Shown here piece after piece: positions 24,139-35,375 of a DNA stretch of 64,000 bases; positions within the stretch are counted from its first letter, which is position 1, and each line of letters starts with the position of its first letter. The notes beneath the pieces are model-generated. The model was not told the DNA's origin. It did not search any database and saw nothing but the letters and a program-made list of their open reading frames with translations. The DNA comes from Pomacea canaliculata (Eukaryota; Mollusca; Gastropoda; Architaenioglossa; Ampullariidae). The stretch covers positions 33,428,338 to 33,492,337 of the forward strand of contig NC_037594.1 in the NCBI RefSeq assembly GCF_003073045.1. Direction: 5' to 3'. The position numbers and the translations under genes were made by a program.

Positions 24139-27100
24139 ATGAAGTCGTTTGTCTTGAGTCTGCTGGTCCTCTACCTTACAGGTATGATATCCCAGTGTTA
24201 AAGTCTTTAATTTTTCCGTAAAGTACTACTGCCAAATGCAATAGCTTTAACATTACTAAGTCTTAGATAAATTAGATACTAGATTTTTGCACCTTTTGTA
24301 TCTACTTTTTTCGTTCAAAATTTTGTATCTACAGGCATAAACCTCCATCGATGAATTTTTAAAGAAATCATCTTCAACTAATAGTTTATTTCAGTCAAAT
24401 AAATGTTTTTATTAATAATAAAGTGAAAATTCAGTTTTAGAATAGAATCGCATCTGCTCATAATGGTTATTTTATTCACTGCAGTATAAATAATTTGTAG
24501 CCTTATATAGGTGTATCAATACTGTCTTACTGTTTACGCTAAGTAGAGTATATTTCGTACACAAATATCAGCCACAATTTCAGAGTATATCACACATTTT
24601 ACAGTACCAAATTGTGATTTGTAGATCATCCTGGTGATACATCATTATTATCAGCATAACATAGGCAGTTACAATTTCGTCAATGACTGTATACTAATGT
24701 TTCTCGTTTTACTTTTAGACCTCTGAGAATCTAATCTGATGTTTCCTGCGTGTAATTCAGGTAGCCTGGCTCTGTTTGCCTGGTCTCCGGTTAAAAAGCG
24801 ACAAAATACCTGCGATGAATCGCAAGTGATGCAGTGTATCTCACCACTTGAAGAATACTTAAAGCCACTCAGTGGCTCCAAACTCGAAGAACTGAGCGAT
24901 GCCCAAGCAATTGAACAGCAGTGCTCGTAAGTAATTTTTCCAGACAAAACTTGGTGTGGCTTCAACCGGGTGCATGGAAACTCGTTCAATCCTACTCTCT
25001 GTGTCCAACGTATTGTTGACACACGTGGGTGGGACCCATCAACTGGTGGGTACTTTACTGCCACTCCCTTGTTTTGGGTTCATTGAATTATGTCCACTGA
25101 AGCCGGGACTAAACAGATTGTTGATGAAGGCATCTGTTTCAAAAAATAGAACAAAATATGGCCTTGGGATGGAAACGGTTTCTAACACTTCGCTCTAAAA
25201 CGATCGAAAATTGCTACTGAGGTCAGTCATTCAGTCATTCGTCCCTTGAGTGATACCAGTCATTGGGGTTGAGGGGGGTAGCACATGGATGGATGCGTCA
25301 GCTGACAAGGTCGTCACTCACGTCTGTCTCGGGGGATAGTAACCAGCTCCTACACAGGACGACCAGTCTCTTCTTTACTTTTCGTAGGCTAGTTTTTTTT
25401 TTTTCTCAGACCACTGCAGCGTCGAGGAACCTTCCTTACACTTTAAATAACAGTTTTCGACAAATTATTGTCTGGCTACATTACTTAATCCCACCAACTA
25501 ATGTAGCTTTGCTTTGGCAAGTGATGTTTCCTAGACTTGCACGAGTGTGCTCACTGTACTTCTAATAACTTCATTAGTTTAAAGTTTTTACGAGATCCGT
25601 AGGAGCATCTGGATATACTTGATTGCCTGAATTCTCCTGGAGTCCACTTTTCATATTCGCAAAGCAGGATCGCTACTGCGAATGACTTGTAGAGAGTGTG
25701 CATGGTAATAAACTTGATGTTGTAAGTACAACAGACCCTGTCCTGACTGGCATTTTCTGAGTTTGCTGTTGCAATTTTGATGCGGATATCTGTCATGGAG
25801 CTCCAGTCTTTGTAGTTGGTGGCGCCCACGTACTTAATATGATTTACCTCTTCAATCAGACCTCCCTTTATGTAGATATCTGCTTTGCGGTTGCCAATGA
25901 TCACGACTTTACTTTTGGTAGTCCTATTTGTTTTATCCCCATTCGTTTTAACAGTCTGTAGTATTGTTAAGTTGACCATTTGCAATTAAACAGACGAGAA
26001 ATAAATGAGTGTATGATATCTCACCTGCATGTCTCAGACTCCTGGTTAGCTCTAAGGGCTGTATCAACAACTACATTAGTGACTGCTACCCCTCAGAAGT
26101 TGAAGACTTGACAATTCAGACTTTGGAAAGTGTCCTGGGCTACCTCTGCAGTGCAGAGGGCAAGGATGGTAAGTCTGCTTTGACACAATTCCTTTTTGTC
26201 TGTTAGCCTTTTCTTACACAACGTTGAAAAGAAAACTGTAAAAATCTTTCTAATAAATAAATTAATTAATAGGCAAGCAAGAAAGAAAACAAGTTGCATT
26301 TTTACCTCCATTTTACCTGATTATCGCTTCTTATATGATCTGCATGTGTTACTTTTTTACAAGTGTTTATTTCCTTGTTCTTGTTGCAAACAAATCGGCT
26401 TTTGTTTCCAGCTCTTTTGACCGAATCCAAATGTATTGCCAACGCAGACTTTGAGAGGTCCATGCAGCACTGCTCAGATCTCTTGGATATAGAGTTAGAG
26501 CAGGCATTCCTGCAGTCTGACTCTCCAACAGCTGTCTGTAGGTACGTGTGACCTGAGCAGCTGTAGGTACGTGTAACACGACCAGCTGTAGGAAATGTGA
26601 CGCGAGCAGCTGTTAGCTTTATGAGCAGCTGTAGGTACGTGTGAAGTGAACAGCTGTAGGTATGTGTGACGTAGGCAGCTGTAGGTACGTGTGAAGTGAG
26701 CAGCTGTAGGTATGTGTGACGTAGGCAGCTGTATACGTGTGATGCGAGCAGCTGTAGGTACGTGTGAAGTGAGCACATGTAGATACCTGTGATATGAGCA
26801 GCTGTAGGTTTGTGATGTGCAAGCAGGTCACCATCAAAGTGATCTCACAAACAGATTAACTAAATTATCGTCTGTAGAGAAACTTGGTGTGCTCCAGTTT
26901 TAGAGCTCTAGATGCTTAGTGCACATTGGATGTTAACGGAGACGTAAATAAAACCTGGGATTGATAGATACGTTTACACGTGTATCACCACTTCTACAGA
27001 ATATGAAGCATTAAAAAACCGCTCCATGGCAGTTTAAACAAAGTGGCGAGTTGTTAAAGTATTCTTTGTGTCTTTTTCGACTTTTTCTTCTTCTGCTCAT

Positions 27101-27713
27101 GCTCTATTTTCTCCTCGTTATTCCTTTTCTACTACGTCTACATACTAGTTTATTTTTTACGAATATTGCTGATACTTCAACCATTAGCTAAACTATGGTT
27201 ATAACTAACACTACTGAAAATACATCAATGAACAGGCCAATCGAGAATTTCACGGTTTGTGTGGGAGAAAAAGTGAGGGCGGAATGCAGCCAGAAGGCTG
27301 TCAACTTCGTGCGAAACCTCGTCTCTCGTTTGACGGCACCACTTAAAAATATGATGGGATGCGACAACCAGGCCAGACTCGTCCGTAAGTATTGGTGTGC
27401 AAGTCATTTTGAACATCTTCAAGTGTGCACACTTGATCCATGCTACACACTTTCGGTATTAAACTACGGTAGAAAATATCATACGTTATCGCTTCTATTA
27501 AAATGTGTTTTATTATTTGTAGTATTTTTATGATATCTTGCTACAGTAGATTTTTGTATCAGCAGCACAACAGAAAACAATGTCACAACCAACAGAGCAG
27601 TATTTTATGTGAAGGAAGGTGCTGGAATTTGACACATTAAATGATAATTAGTAGCTCAAAAATATTCCTTTTTAACAGGCGACCTCGTGAAACTCATTGC
27701 TCGACGAAAGTGA
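24139..27713 (+). CDS. Secreted cysteine-rich helical protein, copy B (intact; DUF1397-like cysteine layout)
   Basis: Six exons give an open 217-residue protein: 24139-24181, 24761-24926, 26038-26168, 26412-26541, 27236-27384 and 27679-27713, all with GT-AG borders and consistent phases. Residues 1 to about 21 are a signal peptide (MKSFVLSLLVLYLTG...). The mature part has twelve cysteines in predicted helices: NTCDE, MQC, QQC, KGC, SDC, then LGYLCSAEGKD, SKC, QHC, AVCRP, TVC, AEC and MGC. It ends in a basic LIARRK tail, and one N-glycosylation sequon (NFT) precedes the TVC cysteine. The order of paired cysteines, the L.Y.C..EG block, and a late CV...+..CS segment recall the insect 27-kDa hemolymph glycoprotein family (DUF1397); I infer a distant relation or convergent layout, not a proven orthology. 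It is probably an extracellular or hemolymph/mucus protein of unknown role. The promoter and most introns are shared with copy A. Confidence 0.8.
25551..25985 (-). mobile_element. RTE-type LINE fossil in intron 2 of copy B
   Basis: A 144-codon minus-strand frame carries the end of a reverse transcriptase: SKVVIIGNRKADIYIKG, LIEEVNHIKYVGAT, TDIRIKIATA and LYKSFAVAILL, matching the typical K.K.M.., EEV..FKYLGA, EIR.RIA.A and LYKSLV..ILLYG.E.W series of RTE-clade elements. The start and the catalytic FADD part are missing. It is shared with intron 2 of copy A, so it predates that duplication. Confidence 0.75.
26541..26827 (+). repeat. 25-bp minisatellite built from the exon-4 splice donor of copy B
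   Basis: Eleven or so units of about 25 bp follow the donor of exon 4, each like CAGCTGTAGGTACGTGTGA plus 5-6 variable bases. The unit copies the exon end and donor (TGTAG/GTACGT). Several units keep a full GTACGT or GTATGT donor. Some units alternate in a 50-bp higher-order pattern. Copy A has a single donor here; copy C has one unit plus part of another. Confidence 0.85.
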
Positions 27714-28058
27714 AGACAACATGACGACAGGGAGGCGGGGACTCACAACAGCTTTCTATGCTCGAGCTGTTGTCACGTTTCACAAAGTGTATGGCAGTGC
27801 TGGAGAATTTTCAATACTAGTTCTGTTTAGCTGGTGTGGATGTCAAACCATGAGATCAAACTAGGTGTTACCCTGATATCGCTGCAGTCGAGGGTACCAG
27901 AATATCTATCGTAATCACTTAAAATAGGAAGCATAGGATAACTTTGTACAGAGGATACAAAACACCGCAGCTACACGTGACCGACTGTTCCTGCTAACTA
28001 CTCATATAGGATAATAACACCTTGCAAAAGCATTTTACTTTAGATATTTGTAGATTGA

Positions 28059-28064
28059 AATAAA
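28059..28064 (+). terminator. Poly(A) signal of copy B
   Basis: AATAAA about 350 bases after the stop, in sequence conserved with copy A. Confidence 0.7.
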
Positions 28065-28929
28065 TTCAATGTTGCAAAGGAAATTTTGTTTTAGTTTGCT
28101 TTCTGCTATTTAATCTTCTTTGGAGTTTTCAAACAATGGACTTAGAATGATGTATTTACATAAAAATAAACAATGATAGCTAATGGGCTGGAACACTTAT
28201 ATAGACTCTAGTGATGATAATGCTTATATGTTGCGCTTGTCTAATGAAGATACTTTGTAAATTACACTCTTTGTTTCGTTGGATATCCTCTTGAAAGCCC
28301 TCTAATACTCCAGTCTGGAGTAAGATAGATTAACACAGACACAACAATCTGGAGTCAGATCACTGCCGGTCACCCACACATCCACACTGATTACTTGGTG
28401 AAATAAAGACATAAACAAAAATCTAAATTAAATAATAATATTAAAAATTATTCAACAAGCAAAATAATTATCGACATTTACTAATATACATTAAGATAAC
28501 TGAAAGTCCTCCTTAAATCCCTCGATGCAGGATTTGAAGCTCCACATAAAAAGAACTCCTACTCTTTCTTTCAGTCCTGGCCTTTTTAAAGGTCATCAAG
28601 ATGCTGAGTATTAGTGCCAAAAGAAACACAGAAAAGTAGCATCCTTAGTTAAGTTAGTTTGGTTTATTCGTTGTTACTCCTCGAAGAGCATAGGGCCGCA
28701 ATCATCCTTATAATTTAATAGCTATTCAGCTTTGAGCTAAATTACAAGTCAAATATTCCCCAAATTGTAATTTACGGTCCGCCTCATTTTGTCATAGGGA
28801 GAGAATAATAATCCAGCAAACAAACAAACAAAACAAAAAACAAAAACTCACACACTCAAAAGACTTGAAGAATGAAAACCTAGACTACTTGTTGAATAAA
28901 ACAGAACTGACATATTTATCTCAGTATGT
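28065..28929. other. Intergenic, no gene seen
   Basis: AT-rich spacer between copy B and a LINE fossil. The block around 28650-28700 (TTTATTCGTTGTTACTCCTCG, then AGCATAGGGCCGC) resembles a repeat common in molluscan genomes, from memory only. Confidence 0.4.
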
Positions 28930-30280
28930 TTTCAAGTGAATGTATTACACTCTACTAACAAGACCGCCGCTCACCTGGTCACCGACGTGAGACACAAACT
29001 AAACGCCGTGTACCCGGACAATCCCAAGTTTATCCTCGGAGACTTAAATCATTGCCGGTTTAGAGGGATACTCAAAAGCTATGAGCAATATGTATCCTGC
29101 TTCACCACACAGATGAACTCTATTCTCTACCTTTGTTACTGCACTGTTCTCGGTGCTTATAAAGCTCGAGCTTACCATCCCTTGGAGCGTTGTACTACAA
29201 CAGTATTCTCCTGGCGCCGGTGTGTAAGACAGCGTGTCGGTGATTCACACCCGTATAAAGACTGTAAAGTGCTAAACAAAAGACAGTATCACCCGCCTCA
29301 GAGTGGCAGGTCTTTTATAATTCCAGTGATAATCTAGATGACTTGGCTGATGTCGTGTCTTCATACATCACTTTCTGTCCTGACAGTCATACCGTCCAAT
29401 GAAAATGTCATCTTTCTTACAAATAAACCCTGGGTAACGAAGGAACTAAAATCCGTATTGAACACTAACAAGCTTATGTTTTATACCGGAACTGCACACG
29501 ACAGAAAATTAGCCAACAGGGAGGTGCGTGATGCCATTAGTGAGGCAAAGAAAAGATACAGAGATAAAGTTGAGTTGCAGTTCAGCAGCGGCGACCTCAG
29601 GGCAGCTTGGCATGGAACTAAGAACATGTCCTCTGTCAGTCGCAAGGAAAACGGTCCTTAAAAAAAGCAGTGGCCTTGCAGGCGTTGATGAGTGTGATCG
29701 TCTCAACGTGCTTCATTCTTGTTATGACCTCTTTGAGAAAAATGACTTCTCTCATGAGGTTTCCACACTAAAACAGTCTCATGGGTTAGTGATTGGTCAG
29801 TCACTGTCAAAGATCTCTTGAGGAGAGTAAATGTTAACAAAACTTCGGATCCAGACGGAATTTGTGGACACACCATTCATTACTGTGCCGAACAAGTTAA
29901 TGGAGTTGTACAATATCCATTCCAGCTACCTGTGGATTCTGGTCACATTCCTGATACTTGGAGCAAGGTTAAGACTGCTGTGGATCCACATCTTGATCTG
30001 CTGCAGTTTGCTTTCACAGTTGGAAGAGGTGTCGACGATACTGAGCTGTTTATTCTAAGTACTTTAAAGTACAAACATGTGGAGAAACCCAGAGCTCATG
30101 CCAGGAATCGTTTAGTCTTCTGCTTTTGACAATGTGCAATCTCACGTCTTTAGTTTAGTTTCAGACTTCAATCTGTCTCACCATCTAACTCTCTGGATCC
30201 TGGACTTTTTAACAAATTGACAACAGTTTCTGTTAACGGTCTTCTATCAGATATTGTATACCAACAGTTGTAGAAGCCCT
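28930..30280 (+). mobile_element. L2/CR1-like LINE fossil (endonuclease to reverse transcriptase)
   Basis: Plus-strand pieces in order: an apurinic endonuclease C-terminus (AAHLVTDV, NPKFILGDLNHC, where GD.NH is the catalytic signature, SYEQYVSC); a linker with KPWVTKELKSVLN, KKRYRDKVE and LRAAWHGTKNMSS; the start of a reverse transcriptase (NKTSDPDGICGHTIHYCAEQ); then LLQFAFTVGRGVDDTELFIL and FNLSHHLTLWILDFLT. The central reverse-transcriptase part is deleted between SKV and DPHLDLLQF, and several frameshifts and stops break the frame, so the copy is dead. Similar proteins are usually labelled jockey-like or L2/CR1 in mollusc genomes. Confidence 0.8.
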
Positions 30281-30625
30281 ACGGATAGGAGCTCGAGGAA
30301 ATGAGGTAAAAAAATATATATATAATTCTGTATCGCAGAGGTGTTGCTGTATTGTGGGACTTTGCAGTACATGTGTATTGCTATGACATTTTAATTATTT
30401 TTCACCTAAAATAATTCTAAAGTATGAAAGTGTAATTTAGTACTTGCATGGACACAATGACTAACTGCATGGCACATGGTGTATATTTCCAAACAGGCTA
30501 ATATGGAGATGTGCCATATGCTAAACATTAAAAGAAGTGTGCCATCTGCCTAATACTTGCAAACTAATGGACTTGTGGTGCGAATGAACAAAACAGTCAA
30601 GACCCGTAAAGTCGTTGATTCTCGG
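30281..30625. other. Spacer before HPDL, no gene seen
   Basis: AT-rich upstream region of the HPDL promoter without recognised coding sequence or element. Confidence 0.4.
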
Positions 30626-30635
30626 TATATAAAGG
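30626..30635 (+). promoter_or_regulatory. TATA box of HPDL
   Basis: TATATAAAGG about 140 bases before the HPDL start codon; transcription would start near 30656-30658, giving a 5' leader of about 120 bases. Confidence 0.65.
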
Positions 30636-30774
30636 TCGTTGGGTCCACCGTCCGTTACAACGGCGCTCATAGTTAAACATAGCAAGGGAAACCACTCTGG
30701 AAACGCACGTTGCTGTGACTCAAACTTCGTATCCACGTGCTGCGTGTAACGGCTCTGAGAAACTAAAGGAAACA

Positions 30775-33700
30775 ATGGATTCACCGTGCATTCACCACGT
30801 TGAATTTGGTGTCAGAAACGGGATGAACCTCGTCAACAGATTTCTCAAACAATTCAGATTCCAGCTTTTGTGCAGCCGACAGACGCCGGTTGCTCGGCAG
30901 TGGCTCGTCTGCTCGCATGCTATTCGCTTTCTCATCACCGAGCTGTGTGAGCCACACATCGTCAATGTTAGGAAGGATCCTTACATAACACCATGGTTTT
31001 CATCTCCAGCAGCAGTCAACGATTCTGTGTTTAACGTGGCGTTGCGAGTAAAAAGCATAGATCGGTGCTTGGAGCATCTATCAAAGCGTGGAGTGCAAGT
31101 GACGAAACAGTTGCAGACCTTCACAGACGAGACCGGTACAGTTCAAATGTGTACAGTCAAGTCTTGCGTGGGAAACGTACATCACACACTTGTCGACGAT
31201 TCTGAATATTCTGGGCTTTTCCTCCCTGGGTTTCACCGTGCGAGTAAAGAAAGCGAGACAACACAAAATGGGAAAACTTCTTCACCGAGTGACCTCTACC
31301 ATATTGATCACGTGACGTTTTGCTGTCCGCCAGGCGCGTCTGCAGGTGTGATACAGTGGTATCAACAGAACTTCGGGATGGAACGTTTTTTAATCAACAG
31401 GTAAACTAGGTATAGATAGCATTTTATACTTAAGGCGTATGTCCGATTTTTTTTTTTAAAAAAGGCGTATATTTATATACCCCTAGACATAATTATTTGT
31501 AACTACTAATTAATTATATGACTTGATTGTGCATTTAACCAGCTGCAATGATTTAGCGTGTTCACTGACCGAATATATTCGGTCGGTAGTATATGTTCTA
31601 TTTTTGAAAGAGAAGCCGGAATGCCGGCTTTGTAACGGTCGGCAGATATGTGATTCCCTCGATTTACAGCAACGGCTCTGACGCCATCCTTAGTCTGATT
31701 GGTGTTTAATGGGGTTGGAAGTAGAGCGACCCCCCTCTTGAGTTTTCCAACCGCACGAGTGCTGGGGTGATCCAGTGGTCAAACAACCGCTGCAGGAGGC
31801 CGTGTCAGAGATCACAAACAGTGATTCAGATGATCTACAATCAGTGGATTCCCTGGATCAGGAACGGGATGGCAATGAAAGTGACGACAGCGTGTTATGA
31901 GAGATAAAGACGGTGATCTCGAGTTTGATGTGACGACATAAGAAGATAGTTCCGACGACAGCAGTGAGACAGACAGTGGTGACTTTGTTGCACCATTTGC
32001 CGGAGGTACCCAGAAATAGGAAACGAATTGCAGCAGACGGGAGGTCAAAGAGGGTGGAGTAGCAGGTGGCGGAAGGGGGCGTGGCAGAAGACATTAATTG
32101 CTCGGTTGACTCAGAAACACTTTCCCTCAAATGTGCCCGATACCGAGAAACCAGGAACGAAAACTTCCGCGCGATGCAGCAATAAGTATCAGTCTCTACG
32201 TTCTGCTACTCTGAATGTCCTAAGCCAGGGCTGTATGGTACCCAGCTCTGGAATTCATCACAGCAAACTTTGTCTGCTGGAATGAAAATATTTCCAAGCA
32301 TAGTACAATACACAAGCCCGGAAAGGGCCTTTAGAGCAGCAGAATGTGGAGAACAAACTTTCGTGTATGAATGTTGAGTTTGTATTTGAAATGACAGTGC
32401 TTGTGACTTGTATGAATGAACAACATAAACCGTTGAGATGAACCTACCTCAGGTTTCCCATAGCAGGTATATGTAGACTGGGTAACATGTAAATTAGTGA
32501 AGACGGCAACATTTTTGTGAGAAATGAGTTCAGGTTTTCAAGAAACAGTAAGCCTTGAACTTTATCTGGGCTGTGTTTTTTACTTTCTGAATGAAATCCA
32601 CAAAAAGAACACAGTTTTAAAGTCAAGAATTACTCTAATTACTTGACCATGTGTGACATTGTTTTCACATTTATTTGGTATTTCTATTAAAAAAATATAA
32701 ATTTGAATAAAATAAGAATCCAAAAAATCTTATTTCTTGGTTCTTATTGGTCTTACTGATTAGAAAAATCACTTCTGTCTATGAATTGTATTATATACTT
32801 GTTTTATATGCCTTGCATGCATCTCCTGCGCTCCAGATTTAACAAAAAATAATGACCGAAAACCGAAAAATCATCAAAATTCCCAGGCACAGGCATGCAC
32901 ACATTCCTCATTAGCAACTAGCAGTCAAAGGGTTACGATAGTTGCGTTCATGGCGTTTTACAGCATCCAAATATAGTGATAGGCTTTTTTGTGATCTTTT
33001 GATCTTGAAATAATGTCCTAGTATTTTAGAATCTAAAATAGCATTTTACATCTGATTTGCTGAGTAAGAATCTTCTAATAGTTCTTTTATTTCATCTTTA
33101 TTATCTGTTGCAGAATTGAGGATAAGGATGAAGGATTTGTCATCAAGGGTGAAGATATAGGCATGAGGCTAATGGCCTTTGAGTACTGGAAATGTGCTGA
33201 GACAGGACTTGCTATGAAAGAAAAAGGCATTGGGAGTGTTAAATTTGTTATTGCAGAGGCTTTACCCAAGCAAGGTGATCCAACATCTGCAATAATACAG
33301 AAAACTACATGATTTATTGGTATTTGTTTGCATATATTTGAAGATGTCATTGCACAGAGAACAATCACTATTGATGTATCACTGTTACTTGAAGGAGTAT
33401 ATTTACCTGATCAGCATGTAATATAGAATGGCTGAAAGTTTTTAAAAAATGCTTTTAGGAACCAGATTATACATATAATGCACTGATAATTTTCAATGAA
33501 TATTTTGTCATCCTGATGTATACCAGGTCCCAACCAGATAAATATGTTTATTGAGAACCATGGAGGTCCAGGTGTTCAACACATAGGACTTCACACCAGT
33601 GACATCATTAGTGCTGTGGCACAGCTTCAGCATCAGGGCGTAGAGTTCAATGAACCTCCATACACTTACTACACAGAGGTGAGATGCAGCTAATTTATAT

Positions 33701-35232
33701 ATATATAAAGATGAGTCATCTTAGATGCAGGGAACCCTACAGGAAGTTTGGGGATTTTTTTTAACCTTTATGCCAGACTAACAGTCTCATAGAAGGGTCA
33801 GCGTGAAGCTATGCAGAATTCTTTCTATTTATTTGTGTTGTCAAAAGTACTGTTTTTTTTTCTGAAAGGTGGGCCAGTTGAAGGAAATGGTTGCCATTGG
33901 CATGGATGTAAACTCACTCAAGGACACTGGAATTCTTTTGGATACTGAGGCAGACAGCCACCTTCCTTCTAAGCTGGATGATTGTAGTATTTTAGAGAAA
34001 AGCAGTCCTTACAGGTTGGTTAAGAACTGAGCTGTCATTTTATTTATTTTATTAATTCTTTTTTTTTTTTTTTTGGGAAAAAACTCTTCATAAGCCTCTA
34101 CCACAGCGGTTCTCAACCTTTTACTTGTGACGACCCCCCTGACGAACACCGGTACGTCCGCGACCCCCTTAGCCAGCTACGTCAGTGGAAGAGGGGGGGG
34201 GGAGCCTTAGCTAACCTCGAACGCCGCGTCGAGGAAATCAACAACGGAAGAACAAAGTTCGTATCTGCAAAAAGTATAACTGTTAATGAATTTTACTAAA
34301 GCAAATTCTGCGGTGCTAATAAATATTATTTTATTGGACACTCACTTTGATAATGAGAAGGTTGAGCCCTTTGCTGTTGCACGAGAAGCGAACCTGTGGC
34401 GATGTTGTACCCACTGCTATTCCAGCTCAGCCTCTGCGTCCACACGATTTCTGTATTTCGACTTCAGTGCTGCCAATGCTGAAAAATCCTTGCTCATAAC
34501 ATATAAGTTGAAAACTGCAGAAAGAACTTTCATTGCTGAGAGGGAGAGGGGAGTCCGCGATTGAAGATTGGGGAGAGAGAGGGCAAATGCGAGAGGAGGG
34601 AGATTGGAGGCTTAATTGTGAGAGGGGGATTGTGTTTTTAGTTTTGGAAGTGAGAAGTCACTGCATTGCCGAGACAGTGTACTTGAATAGGGAGAAGAGA
34701 TTTGGAGTTTGATCGCCCTCACCCTCGGTTACACGGATCTAAACTAATTTCACTAATACCGGTATAAGAAACTTGTAAAAAAAATGACCACCTTCGCGAC
34801 CCCCTTGTAGGCACGTCGCGACCCCCCAGGGGGTCGCGCCCCACAGGTTGAGAACCGCTGCTCTACCAGTTTATTTAAGACCACAGGGACAATATGCACA
34901 TGTTGCAATCAACAAATTAGCATAGAATATGCCCGTTGCTTTGAGTAAACCATTTAGCTTGTGCTTTGTGGCATATTCCAGGCTTATGCTTACGTTTCCA
35001 GTGCATTTTATGCTTATATTCCAAATTGTACGTAGGTCAATCTCTTATTTGCAGGTATTTGATGCAAAAGTTTACCAGGCCATTGTTTGAAAAGGACACC
35101 TTCTTTCTGGAGGTGATACAAAGGACTGGGGCAAGAGGTTTTGGTTCTGGAAATATAACTGCACTTTGGCGCTCTGTGCAAGCTTTTTTGCAAAAGCGCC
35201 AGCAGGAGCAAGAGCAAGATAAGCTGAAATAG
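30775..35232 (+). CDS. HPDL: 4-hydroxyphenylpyruvate dioxygenase-like protein
   Basis: Five exons (30775-31400, 33114-33274, 33527-33678, 33869-34014, 35055-35232) join in frame to 420 residues; human HPDL has 371. The protein belongs to the HPPD family of two-domain iron dioxygenases. In animals HPDL is mitochondrial and has been linked to 4-hydroxymandelate and coenzyme Q head-group synthesis. The start at 30775 gives [10 protein letters not shown], the usual family opening. The three metal ligands are present: His179 in HIDHV, His281 in VQHIGLHT and Glu381 in [15 protein letters not shown], followed by the GN..ALW end. The first intron interrupts just after the GMERF segment. Transposons sit in introns 1 and 4 without touching exons. 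HPDL rather than HPD is favoured by the LFLPGF motif and the divergent N-terminal domain. Position is unrelated to its neighbours' functions. Confidence 0.93.
31536..32934 (+). mobile_element. Probable piggyBac-like element remnant in HPDL intron 1
   Basis: The right end reads inward as CCCTTTGACTGC next to TTAC, and the left end at about 31536 has a decayed TTTAACCAGCTGC, both close to the CCC...TTAA ends of piggyBac-like elements. An 18-bp perfect palindrome GACCGAATATATTCGGTC lies near the left end. Around 31770-31960 a plus-strand frame is rich in D, E and S ([24 protein letters not shown]), like the acidic start of piggyBac transposases. The catalytic core is not visible. Limits are approximate. 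Confidence 0.5.
34104..34860. mobile_element. Non-autonomous hAT element with SPIN-like ends and perfect 8-bp target duplication
   Basis: The 757-bp element starts CAGCGGTTCTCAACCTTTTA and ends GGTTGAGAACCGCTG. It is flanked by the same 8 bases on both sides, CTCTACCA at 34096-34103 and 34861-34868, the hallmark of hAT insertion. Read inward, the right end gives CAGCGGTTCTCAACCTGTGG and then GCGCGACCCCC, very like the ends of the SPIN hAT family. A small open stretch at 34286-34564 is not a transposase. It lies in HPDL intron 4. Confidence 0.9.
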
Positions 35233-35369
35233 CTTATTTTGCTTTTTGTTTGACTTTTGGTTGATGAGACATTTTACATAGTTGTTGCTGGTTTTTTTTA
35301 TTGATGAGGATTATTGTGCATATTAATTTTTGTCTGTTGTGATAGAAAACAGGCTGTACCGAAGAGCAA

Positions 35370-35375
35370 ATTAAA
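35370..35375 (+). terminator. Poly(A) signal of HPDL
   Basis: ATTAAA variant about 140 bases after the HPDL stop. Confidence 0.45.

Noticed and set aside
26302-26837. Minus-strand frames rich in repeated THVPTAA/TYLQLL words.
   Set aside because: They are the reverse translation of the splice-donor minisatellite.
30715-30774. In-frame extension upstream of the HPDL start.
   Set aside because: It has no ATG (it begins with GTG), and HPDL homologues start at the ATG chosen.
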